Below are positions 25,801-33,430 of a stretch of 47,188 nucleotides of DNA, one piece after another. Origin of the DNA: Cyclobacteriaceae bacterium (GTDB taxonomy: Bacteria > Bacteroidota > Bacteroidia > Cytophagales > Cyclobacteriaceae); the NCBI GenBank assembly GCA_020832375.1, contig JAFIEW010000019.1, positions 1 to 47,188 on the forward strand. The letters are read 5' to 3'. The notes beneath the pieces were generated by a model. The model saw only the letters and a program-made list of their open reading frames with translations. It did not search any database and was not told where the DNA came from. The first letter of the stretch is position 1. Each line of letters starts with the position of its first letter. The translations under genes were made by a program, and so were the position numbers.

Positions 25801-26210
25801 GTGAAAAAAATTCACAATGTCGGTCGAAGTTTTATATAATGTTTGTTTCCGATCTCTAGTTATCTTGATGATGTATCAAGCTTTTGATAAAGCGACTCAT
25901 ATAATAATGGTCATGGCAATAAAACGGATAAATAAAGTAGTAGACAAGATTAGAAGTCTCTTTTGTTAGGGAGAGGATATAAAACACATCTAAAATATCG
26001 ATAAATTAGGCGTAGTTTTAATTCTAAGGAGAACGTATTTATCGTTAGCAAAAGGGATTTAAGCCCACTGAAATAGAATGTATAACATCAACATTATGAA
26101 GCTAAGCCTTCAGGGCAGAATCTTACTTGATTGATGCTGCTTTAAGTATAGGATTCAGTATCGCTCCAACACTTAAATGCTCATCTCGTTTTCACTTGAT
26201 GCTATAATAA

Positions 26211-26231
26211 GCTGTTTTTAAGCATGCCCTA
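26211..26231 (+). repeat. Isolated terminus identical to the R1 right end
   Basis: 21 of 21 bases match the right end of R1 copy B (27819-27839), beginning GCTGTTTTT and ending GCCCTA. The adjoining sequence does not match the R1 interior, and no partner left end is evident nearby. Confidence 0.8.
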
Positions 26232-26270
26232 AGTATTTTATCTTAACCCTAAAACAATAAATAAAGGCTT

Positions 26271-27104
26271 TTAAACCTTAAAAATCATCAGAGGGTAATC
26301 TACCAAGTAACTCATGCTTTTACTCAGGCTTTTTGAGAATATTTTTTCAAAGAAATTACGCTGATAACTCAGTAAAACCAAAAAATTAGCAGGATCATTT
26401 TTCATATATTGATCTAACTGATGGGTGAGATCCTGCTCCATACCTACTAAGTCAAAATATAGCCTTGTAGTGGTGATGTAGCTCTTCATTTCATCTTGGA
26501 AGGCAAGAAATTCTGTTTTGGTTTTATCACTTTTAGATTTTGATAAATGAACAACTTTTATTGTTGACCCAAAAGGATGACAAAATGCCGCTAGTCTAGC
26601 AAGCGCTACTTTATCCTCCTCAACTAGCTCAGATGCATAAACGATATGTTGTAAATTAATGTCTGTAAAAGACTCAGGAATACAAAGTACAGGGATTTGA
26701 GATTTGCCAATTATCTCAGCAGTAGTACCCCCTACAAAAGATTTTTTTGATCCTGATATACCTGTGGTACCAAGCACTATTAATTGCTTCTCCCTTTCAA
26801 GACTAGTTTCAACTATCTGACTTACAGTAGATCCCTCTACTAATTTAAAATCACAACGTAGCAAACCCTTTGGACAATACTCGTTTTCAACTTCCTCAGC
26901 TAAAGCTTTTAACTTTCTTCTTGCCACAGTAATTAAAGTATCCTTGTTTTCAGCCTCTTGAGAAAACTTTAATTTGGATTCATCCAAATTAAATACATTG
27001 ATCAAAAGTATCCTAGATCGATGCTTAGCACCAATTTGAGCCGCAGCCTCTAAAGCTTTTAAAGAGGTGTCTGAGAAATCTACAGGACAGAGTATATTTT
27101 CCAT
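26271..27104 (-). CDS. Universal stress protein with two Usp domains
   Basis: 277 residues. Domain 1 (1 to about 143) begins MENILCPVDFSDTSLKALEAA and carries the nucleotide-binding G-rich loop (VLGTTGISGSKKSFVGGTTA, about 111-130), followed by the usual PVLCIPE strand. Domain 2 (about 148-277) starts LQHIVYASELVEEDK and is more diverged, without a clear ATP loop. Tandem UspA proteins of this size are common in Bacteroidota and respond to stress or starvation. It converges with the E2 gene across the repeat-rich spacer. Confidence 0.9.
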   Translation of the reverse strand: MENILCPVDFSDTSLKALEAAAQIGAKHRSRILLINVFNLDESKLKFSQEAENKDTLITVARRKLKALAEEVENEYCPKGLLRCDFKLVEGSTVSQIVETSLEREKQLIVLGTTGISGSKKSFVGGTTAEIIGKSQIPVLCIPESFTDINLQHIVYASELVEEDKVALARLAAFCHPFGSTIKVVHLSKSKSDKTKTEFLAFQDEMKSYITTTRLYFDLVGMEQDLTHQLDQYMKNDPANFLVLLSYQRNFFEKIFSKSLSKSMSYLVDYPLMIFKV

Positions 27105-27959
27105 TGATGAAGGGAGTATTTACAGTATTAATCTCAATAAGATAATGCTTATTATCTAAATTTAATAAAGACATACCCATGTTTGCAAACCATATTGCAT
27201 ATTTATTTTGGACAATAAATACTAGATAATTTAAAGTAATGGTTTTCAGTCAGAAAAAAGGTTTTGATTTAGACCTTACTAAAAAAGTCCGATACAGTAT
27301 AGATTCGAAACCACAAATCTCGTTTGCTTTTTCAGATAGAGAAGTAATAAACTTCTAATGCCTTATAACATAGCTTAAGGCCTTTTCATATGTATACCAA
27401 TGATGTTATTGCTTCGGACTAAGCTTCGAATTATCACATTAAGACGTTTTGATAAAATGAATTAACCCTTTTGTTTAAAAACTACACATCCAATAATGCG
27501 AAAGGTAGGTATTACTATTTCATAGTTAGGGCTTTCTTAAAAAGTTCCAAGTACAGCAGGTTCGAGGCGGCACAAGCTTCGCTTGTCTTATTTGATGGAA
27601 AAAATGATATATTTCAAGCAGCTTATTTTAACCTTTTAATCTTTTTTCAAATTAATACCACTTCCGATTTACGAATCACAAATTACGATAATGCTTGGGG
27701 CTAAGCTACAAAATGTCAAACTAAGATATTTTCCCGCAAGCATTTTACTATTTTCGATTAAAACCGTGCACTCAAATAAATAACGTACAGACTTTATGAT
27801 TTATTTATCAACAATTTAGCTGTTTTTAAGCATGCCCTAGTTAATAATTCATATACTTTCAAGCACATCCTATTTGGATTTCTAATACACATTTGGCTAT
27901 CAAAGATGACATAACTTGAAAAATGATAGATATTGTAAACTCTTTATCTGTATTATAAA
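27105..27959. other. Gene-free region with R1 copy B (855 bp)
   Basis: It contains the R1 element at 27527-27839. The remainder (27105-27526, 27840-27959) is AT-rich, probably with the universal stress gene promoter at its left; no gene is seen. Confidence 0.65.
27527..27839 (+). mobile_element. R1 copy B, MITE-like element (313 bp)
   Basis: Inverted relative to copy A (1498-1805). Left end TAGGGCTTTCTTAAAAAG; right end, read on the minus strand, TAGGGCATGCTTAAAAACAG. The terminal TA on both sides could be a target duplication. A small internal palindrome ACAAGC/GCTTGT (27572-27586) is conserved. Copy B has about six bases more than copy A near 27680, consistent with slippage. No transposase gene. 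Confidence 0.82.
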
Positions 27960-28562
27960 TTATTTCAATGATGGCAGACTAATTTTATATTTCACCGCGA
28001 GCAAGCGAATAGCGATAATAATGGCTACAGATAATAAAAGGTTGATATCACGACTGAGACCGAAGTAATTGAGTACAAGGTAAAAGATGGCTCCAAAAAG
28101 ACAAGCAGATGCGTAAACTTCCTTACTAAACAAAATAGGGGTAGTATTCGTCAGCGTATCTCTAATCACCCCTCCCATTACGGCAGAAAACATCCCCATG
28201 ATAGCTGCAATTTCAACTCTCACCCCTAAACTTAAAGCTTTTTCAGTTCCCAATATTGTGAACAATGCAATTCCAAGTGTATCAAATAAAAATAAGGTTT
28301 TACGAAGGCGCATCAAGTAGGTTGAAAATAGGTAAGATACCATTACACCAATAAAGATAGTATATACAAGATAGATATCATCAATCCAAGCTAATGGATA
28401 AGACCCTAACAATATATCCCGCAAAGACCCACCTCCAATAGCCGTAACAAAACCGGTGAAGCCTGCGCCGAACACATCATTTTCTTTATCTCGCACGGCA
28501 AGCACTCCCGAAATAGCGAAGACAAAAGTACCTATCAATTCAAATATATACTGTATAATCAT
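27960..28562 (-). CDS. TRIC-family cation channel (UPF0126/YadS-like) membrane protein
   Basis: 200 residues with about seven hydrophobic helices arranged as two related halves. Each carries a Gly-rich motif followed by Arg-Asp: GGGSLRDILLG (about 43-53) and GGVIRDTLTN (about 129-138). This is the signature of prokaryotic TRIC-type channels, which are homotrimeric potassium-permeable channels in the inner membrane; older annotation calls them glycine transporters. It lies downstream of rplS, but a strong terminator separates them. Confidence 0.9.
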   Translation of the reverse strand: MIIQYIFELIGTFVFAISGVLAVRDKENDVFGAGFTGFVTAIGGGSLRDILLGSYPLAWIDDIYLVYTIFIGVMVSYLFSTYLMRLRKTLFLFDTLGIALFTILGTEKALSLGVRVEIAAIMGMFSAVMGGVIRDTLTNTTPILFSKEVYASACLFGAIFYLVLNYFGLSRDINLLLSVAIIIAIRLLAVKYKISLPSLK

Positions 28563-28613
28563 ATAAGCTTGTTATCATGCAAAGCAAGGAGGTACGTAGT
28601 GATCAATACAAAC

Positions 28614-28639
28614 AAAAAAAGGAGCCGAAGCTCCTTTTT
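28614..28639 (-). terminator. Terminator of rplS
   Basis: GGAGC (28621-28625), CGAA loop, GCTCC (28630-28634), flanked by A7 and T5 tracts. It works in the minus direction after rplS. Confidence 0.88.
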
Positions 28640-28658
28640 ATATCTGATAAAAGCAAAT

Positions 28659-29027
28659 TTAGTTTTTGCTTCTGATTTTCTCTTTGATTCTTGCAGCCTT
28701 TCCCTGACGTCCTCTTAGATAGAACAAACGAGCTCTTCTAACAGAACCTTCTCTTAATTTCTCAATCTTGTCAATATTTGGCGAAAGCAATGGGAAAATT
28801 CTTTCTACACCGATACCACTCGAAATCTTTCTTACAGTGAAAGTTTCACCATTAGTACCCTGATTTCTTCTTTGAATTACAGTACCTTGAAATTGCTGAA
28901 TTCTTTCTTTATTACCCTCTTTGATCTTTACGTGTACGTTTACAGTGTCACCTGCTTTAAACGACGGAAATGCAGCTCTTCTGTCAGCATCAAGATCTTG
29001 CTCTACAAATTTAATTAGTTCGCTCAT
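28659..29027 (-). CDS. rplS: Large-subunit ribosomal protein L19
   Basis: 122 residues, normal length. Family hallmarks include [51 protein letters not shown] and the basic C-terminus [23 protein letters not shown]19 lies at the 30S-50S interface. In many bacteria it follows trmD and rpsP, but here it stands alone with its own promoter and terminator. Confidence 0.98.
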   Translation of the reverse strand: MSELIKFVEQDLDADRRAAFPSFKAGDTVNVHVKIKEGNKERIQQFQGTVIQRRNQGTNGETFTVRKISSGIGVERIFPLLSPNIDKIEKLREGSVRRARLFYLRGRQGKAARIKEKIRSKN

Positions 29028-29079
29028 GACTTATGTTTATTTCTCTATCGAAAATTCGTGTCTTTCCAAAATGGAAATG

Positions 29080-29087
29080 CAAATATA
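29080..29087 (-). promoter_or_regulatory. -7 element of the rplS promoter
   Basis: On the minus strand TATATTTG matches the Bacteroidota TAnnTTTG element exactly. The -33 position about 18-19 bases upstream has only a weak TTA/TAT. It lies about 50 bases before the rplS start. Confidence 0.55.
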
Positions 29088-29177
29088 AGGATATTTTTTT
29101 GACTGATAAATAATAAATTCGAAATTTATTTTCGGATTTAGATATTTTTTAACTTGACCTAAGGTAATATCCCTTTA

Positions 29178-29654
29178 TTACTTTATCAATCCCTTTCTTT
29201 TCAGAATAGCCTCTTCAAAAAACTTGATATCATGGGTAGAATTAAATACACGATGAGGCAAGTAAATAATCTGTACTTTTGAAAGAATCAATGCATAGTG
29301 ATCTTTACCCTGAACAACTCGCTTCACATTTTCCCATTTTACTGGCATTCCTTGACGAGCATTAAGCTTAATCATGATTTCTTTGCTGCTTATCTCATAG
29401 GATAGCTTTTCAAAAAGCATTTTCGTTTGCTCCAGCTGGGTAACTCCGGCAAATTGAATTAACCAAAAAAGGAAATAGATCACCAAAGCAATCATCGTAC
29501 CAATGATAAACCACACAGTATCTACAAAAAAGGTTGGAATCATTAGTGCTAAAGCAATCAAAAATACCCACCATTGATCTTTAAGTACATTTTTAAGGGC
29601 AACCTTTATAAAAGTTCCTGTCTCTAATTTATTCTTCTTGGTTTTGATAATCAT
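29178..29654 (-). CDS. YcxB-like membrane protein
   Basis: 158 residues. Two adjacent membrane helices (about 29-45 and 47-68, VFLIALALMIPTFF and VWFIIGTMIALVIYFLFWLI) are followed by a soluble domain with LSYEISSKEIMIKL, WENVKRVVQGKDHYALIL and IIYLPHRVF, the pattern of the YcxB-like/PH-like family. Function unknown. The stop of nadC is two bases upstream of its start, so the two genes form an operon. Confidence 0.7.
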   Translation of the reverse strand: MIIKTKKNKLETGTFIKVALKNVLKDQWWVFLIALALMIPTFFVDTVWFIIGTMIALVIYFLFWLIQFAGVTQLEQTKMLFEKLSYEISSKEIMIKLNARQGMPVKWENVKRVVQGKDHYALILSKVQIIYLPHRVFNSTHDIKFFEEAILKRKGLIK

Positions 29655-29656
29655 GC

Positions 29657-30520
29657 TTATTTCTTTTTAGCTCTTAAACTAATATCTAAACTTTTATAAC
29701 TATGTGTCAATGCACCAATGGAGATATAATCCACCCCTGATGATGCTACCTCTGCAATCGTTTCTTCCGTAATGCCTCCAGAAGCCTCTAGCTTCACTCT
29801 GCCACTTACCCAGTTCACTGCTTCACGCATCACATCAGGGCTCATATTATCCAGCATCACAAAACTAACCCCTCCTTCTTCCACAACCTCCTTGACCTCT
29901 TCGAGGCTTCGTGTTTCAACCTCTATGGGAATATCGAGCTGCTTTTCTGTTAAATACTTTTTAGCCGCTTGAATAGCCTCACGTATACCACCTGCATAAT
30001 CAACATGATTATCTTTCAGCATAATCATATCGTAAAGTCCCATTCTATGGTTTTGACCACCTCCAATTTTTACAGCCAATTTCTCAAACTGCCTGAAATT
30101 AGGTGTTGTTTTCCTTGTATCAAGTAGTTGCGCTTCGGTGTGAGCGATCATTGATTTCAAGCGAGCAGTAAGAGAGGCAATACCACTCATACGCTGTAAA
30201 ATATTCAAAGCAACACGTTCTCCAGATAAAATGGATCTAGCCTTGCCTTTCAAAATAGCCAGTTCATCACCATAACTCACTTTATCACCATCAGCAAAGC
30301 ATAACTTTACTTCCACCTCCGGATCTAAAAGCCCAAATACTCTTACAAAAAGATTAAGCCCCGCTATAACTCCTTGATCTTTACAAATCAAAACTGCCTC
30401 AACAGGCGTATTCAATGCAGGTATGCTCAAAGAAGAGTGATCTCCCTCTCCTATATCTTCATTCAATGCAGTTACAATGAAGGTGTCAAAATCGCTGTAA
30501 ATATGTTTTTCCATTTTCAA
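29657..30520 (-). CDS. nadC: Nicotinate-nucleotide pyrophosphorylase (quinolinate phosphoribosyltransferase)
   Basis: 287 residues, typical length. Motifs visible: EDIGEGDHSSLS (about 17-28), RMSGIASLTARL, LLDTRKTTPNFRQFEKLAVKIGG (substrate-binding Arg/Lys), HRMGLYDMIMLKDNH (about 157-171), and the C-terminal barrel EASGGITEETI...GVDYISIGALTHS. It converts quinolinate and PRPP to NaMN in de novo NAD synthesis. The CinA homologue elsewhere in the window acts on the salvage side of the same pathway. First gene of a pair with the YcxB-like gene. Confidence 0.96.
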   Translation of the reverse strand: MKMEKHIYSDFDTFIVTALNEDIGEGDHSSLSIPALNTPVEAVLICKDQGVIAGLNLFVRVFGLLDPEVEVKLCFADGDKVSYGDELAILKGKARSILSGERVALNILQRMSGIASLTARLKSMIAHTEAQLLDTRKTTPNFRQFEKLAVKIGGGQNHRMGLYDMIMLKDNHVDYAGGIREAIQAAKKYLTEKQLDIPIEVETRSLEEVKEVVEEGGVSFVMLDNMSPDVMREAVNWVSGRVKLEASGGITEETIAEVASSGVDYISIGALTHSYKSLDISLRAKKK

Positions 30521-30743
30521 GCTGCAAAATTAACACATTATTTCCAATCTGCCACCCTTTGATTTACATTAGAATACCAATATATACTAAAACGAGCCAT
30601 TCATCACACGCATGGCTTTAAAGCAACTATTTAAAAAGTTTTTTTTATTTGCGTGGAATGATAACAGTACACAGCCCTCTTGTATAGCATGAAGCATCCA
30701 AACAGCTTAAGTATCAATCTATTTTTTTCATAGCGAAGATAAT

Positions 30744-30904
30744 CCCGGAATATGCATTATAATTTCTATTCCGAAAAATACTTCAAAATCAAACGCTTCG
30801 CTGCATTTAACGCCTTCACCATAGCGGTGCTATACCTTAGTCGTTAAATACTTGATTTTCTTGTATTTTTAGATATCATAACGAACCCTAACGCATAATC
30901 CCGG
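30744..30904 (+). repeat. R2 copy b, ~161-bp interspersed repeat
   Basis: Best-preserved copy. Left end CCCGGAATATGCATTA; right end, read on the minus strand, CCGGGATTATGCGTTA, an imperfect 16-bp terminal inverted repeat. An internal inverted pair TTTAACG/CGTTAAA encloses the segment that copy c has lost. Confidence 0.85.
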
Positions 30905-31034
30905 ATAAACCTCTAATTGACAAAACTAAACCGAGTGCTGGGCATATAAGCATGCTTTAGAATAAGGCTTTAACATAATTATTAAGTTTAAAAAGTTGTG
31001 GTGTTGGTGCAGGTAAGCGATCTGTTCTTAGCCT

Positions 31035-31075
31035 AAATAAAAAAAAGCAATGAAGGTTCATCGCTTTTTTTATTT
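31035..31075. terminator. Strong bidirectional terminator-like hairpin
   Basis: AAATAAAAAAAAGCAATGAA (31035-31054) pairs with TTCATCGCTTTTTTTATTT (31057-31075), with one mismatch. It lies about 235 bases beyond the stop of the minus-strand lipoprotein gene at 31310 and about 515 bases from the nadC start. It is the probable 3' end of the minus-strand operon 36352-31310. Confidence 0.75.
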
Positions 31076-31309
31076 AAAATATTGTCCCGTTCTAAAATAG
31101 CGTTACACAAATAGTAATGTTATGGATATAAGAAAAGACTTAACGTGATACTTTATTACGCCCTTTCAGGGATAATTCATACTTTCCGTCTCTCATAGAG
31201 CTTCGCCCTGTACTTTGCTATGTAGCGACTTCAGCACATCTAAAACGTAGCACTTCCTTTCAAATTTAAGATGCAAAAAAGCGGGTAAGCATAAAATTTT
31301 TGGCCCTAT

Positions 31310-31906
31310 CTAGGGCCTTAAAATAGTCGCAGCATTTCTTTCAACCTCCTTGTTCATGATCGCTCTCATCTCCCACTTTCGATTTTCTTTATCGTAAGCC
31401 ACAAAGTCATCAGGGAATTCAATGTACTCCTCTTCATTATTTTTTGTGTAAAAAGGACTTAAATCTTCACCTTTTATCAGTTTGCCGAATAGGATTTTAT
31501 TCTTTTTTTGTAACTCTTCAGGTACCAATCGCCAAGTGCGATAGACCTCCTCATAGTCTATGATTTCATCCTTTTCGTTCAAAGTAAAATAGCCTGATGT
31601 AGCCACCCTTTTTTTGTATAGGGAAGGCGCATTTCTAGTGATAGAAAAATAATGCCTATTCGACAGCTCATCAAAATAATACAACTCTAGTCGATGTTTA
31701 TCCATCTGGTTTTCATACCACTCATTATAAGTGGCTACAAACTTATCTTCTGTAGTAGCTTTTTTAGGCATTGGAGCCACATATCGGATAATAGCGGACT
31801 TATAAAACTTCGCCTCCTCTTTGCTAAGCTTCTCGCTTACTTCAAAGTTTCGTGAATCACAAGCAAACAAGCATAAGGCCAAAAGAAAAAAGAATGAGAC
31901 TCTCAT
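31310..31906 (-). CDS. Small lipoprotein of unknown function
   Basis: 198 residues with a lipoprotein signal (LCLFAC, Cys16). The mature part is charged and mixed alpha/beta, with FYKSAIIRYVAPMPKKAT and DKHRLELYYFDELSNRHYFSITR. I do not recognise a family. It follows the beta-helix lipoprotein gene by 83 bases and is the last gene of a receptor operon, so it is presumably an accessory envelope protein. Its stop codon lies inside a perfect GGCCCTA/TAGGGCC hairpin (31302-31317). Confidence 0.75.
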   Translation of the reverse strand: MRVSFFFLLALCLFACDSRNFEVSEKLSKEEAKFYKSAIIRYVAPMPKKATTEDKFVATYNEWYENQMDKHRLELYYFDELSNRHYFSITRNAPSLYKKRVATSGYFTLNEKDEIIDYEEVYRTWRLVPEELQKKNKILFGKLIKGEDLSPFYTKNNEEEYIEFPDDFVAYDKENRKWEMRAIMNKEVERNAATILRP

Positions 31907-31989
31907 AGGTTATTGAATAAATTTAGAATAAGAAAGCATCTCTCAAGGAAAAACCAAGAGAGATGCTAAATTGGATAAGCAATAGTCAA

Positions 31990-33390
31990 TTAATATTCTG
32001 TTTCTCTTGGGTTAAAATTAACCCAACCGTCAGTCCAGTCGGTTACTCCGAAAGCACCAATATAGGGTACTTGCTCAAAGAATGACCTTCTTTCTGATGG
32101 AATCACATCATAATTTGCAGCTGGAATAGCCGATACATTTGGAGCGCTGAAATTAGGATTTTCTGGATAAGTCAAGATGGTAAATTCAGTAAAGAAGTTT
32201 TCCGCTCTCATCCCTAGACCAGCATAAACGTCATTATCTTCCACTGCCCTTACAGGCATGATGTCATTACCTTCTTCCCATATAGCACGAACATCAGCTA
32301 CTTCTACCCCTGACCCAGCTAAGAAGGCTGTGTTTCCACTTCTGCTATTGGTAAGCAATACGTTATTAGCAAGAACTCCATTTTCATTTTGATACTGCTC
32401 CACTACACTTGGTTGATTCATTCTCAAGCCAAAATTGAAGCCAGTCACTACCGTATTAGTTATGCTTACAGCCGTTCTTCTTCGCAGGTCGATACCATGA
32501 CGGTTGTTGCCAGAAAGCCCTTGAGCAACAGAAGAGGGACCGTATACGGTTACATTTGAGAATGTACCTGTAGTATAAGGCTGCACATCATTGTCATTAG
32601 GCCCGTTGTCACACTCAAAGGCATTTGATTCAGACTGATCTGCAAAAAATGGATTTCTTACAACCAATCCAAACTGAACGTTTCCTGACCACCCAAAATC
32701 ACAATCGAAGTCATCATCCCAAGTAGAAACGGAAACTAAATGTTTGCCGTTAATTGAACCTCCAAACCACTCGAAGCCGTCATCTCCACCATAAGAAACA
32801 ACACAGTATTCCATCGTAGTACCACTACCCACACCACCCATGGTGATAGAGTTGGTTTCATTATTAGGGGTTAACTCAATACCAGCATACTCTACTCTTA
32901 GGTATTTATAGATACCAGAGTCGTCTGCATCGTCAGTGCCACCAAAAATACGCTCAGGCGTAATACCCTCTATCGCTGGCTCAACTTGGTTGGTACGAGC
33001 TCTTCCTAAAATGACCAAACCGCCCCAGTCGCCACGGTCTCTCTCGCCAGGAGCCTGAGCTGATGTCATCACAATAGGCTCAGCCTCGGTACCTTCAGCA
33101 ATCAATTTGCCACCTCTGTCTACGATCAAAGTACCTCGAGTAGCCTTCTGACCAAAGATTACCGTTCCTGGCTCTATGGTTACCGTCTCTCCATCAGGTA
33201 TAAATACCTGACCAATAAGTAAATACTTCTTATCTTTAGTGAGCGTCTGGGTAGTAAGATTACCACTTAGCTCTATCCTAGCATTCGGATCATCATTCTG
33301 ATCATTCTCAGGGTTCAAGTCGTCATCACCCGAACAAGCGTTCAACAAAAGTGCTGTGGCTATGACAGCAATGCTCAATAATTTTTTCAT
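31990..33390 (-). CDS. Surface lipoprotein with right-handed beta-helix-like fold
   Basis: 466 residues, lipoprotein signal with Cys19 (LLNAC), then an acidic Asp/Asn-rich linker. The body has irregular beta-helix-type repeats: DGETVTIEPGTVIFGQKATRGTL, EAEPIVMTSAQAPG, MEYCVVSYGGDDGFEWFGG, AVSITNTVVTGFNFGLRMNQ. Such proteins are usual partners of the receptor class encoded 40 bases upstream, and probably form the surface lid or ligand-capture part. No T9SS sorting tail is seen. Substrate unknown; families of this kind have been linked to varied nutrients, so no ligand is assigned. Confidence 0.72.
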   Translation of the reverse strand: MKKLLSIAVIATALLLNACSGDDDLNPENDQNDDPNARIELSGNLTTQTLTKDKKYLLIGQVFIPDGETVTIEPGTVIFGQKATRGTLIVDRGGKLIAEGTEAEPIVMTSAQAPGERDRGDWGGLVILGRARTNQVEPAIEGITPERIFGGTDDADDSGIYKYLRVEYAGIELTPNNETNSITMGGVGSGTTMEYCVVSYGGDDGFEWFGGSINGKHLVSVSTWDDDFDCDFGWSGNVQFGLVVRNPFFADQSESNAFECDNGPNDNDVQPYTTGTFSNVTVYGPSSVAQGLSGNNRHGIDLRRRTAVSITNTVVTGFNFGLRMNQPSVVEQYQNENGVLANNVLLTNSRSGNTAFLAGSGVEVADVRAIWEEGNDIMPVRAVEDNDVYAGLGMRAENFFTEFTILTYPENPNFSAPNVSAIPAANYDVIPSERRSFFEQVPYIGAFGVTDWTDGWVNFNPRETEY

Positions 33391-33430
33391 TGGATGAAAT
33401 AAATAAGTGTTGATAAAAGATTGTTGAAAA

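Larger units (their letters stand above)
25351..26270. other. Gene-free region with repeats (920 bp)
   Basis: Between the convergent E2 and universal stress genes. It contains the E2 terminator, R2 copy a (25637-25800) and an isolated R1 terminus (26211-26231). I see no credible coding sequence. Confidence 0.7.
30521..31309. other. Gene-free region (789 bp)
   Basis: It contains R2 copy b (30744-30904) and a strong hairpin with A and T tracts at 31035-31075. No plausible gene is seen between nadC and the lipoprotein gene ending at 31310. Confidence 0.65.

Noticed and set aside
26000-26231. A third full R1 copy ending at 26231.
   Set aside because: Only the terminal 21 bases match; the interior and left end do not.
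27471-27704. 77-codon open frame over R1 copy B.
   Set aside because: It covers only part of the repeat, starts outside it, and is not kept open in copy A; the repeat explains the sequence.
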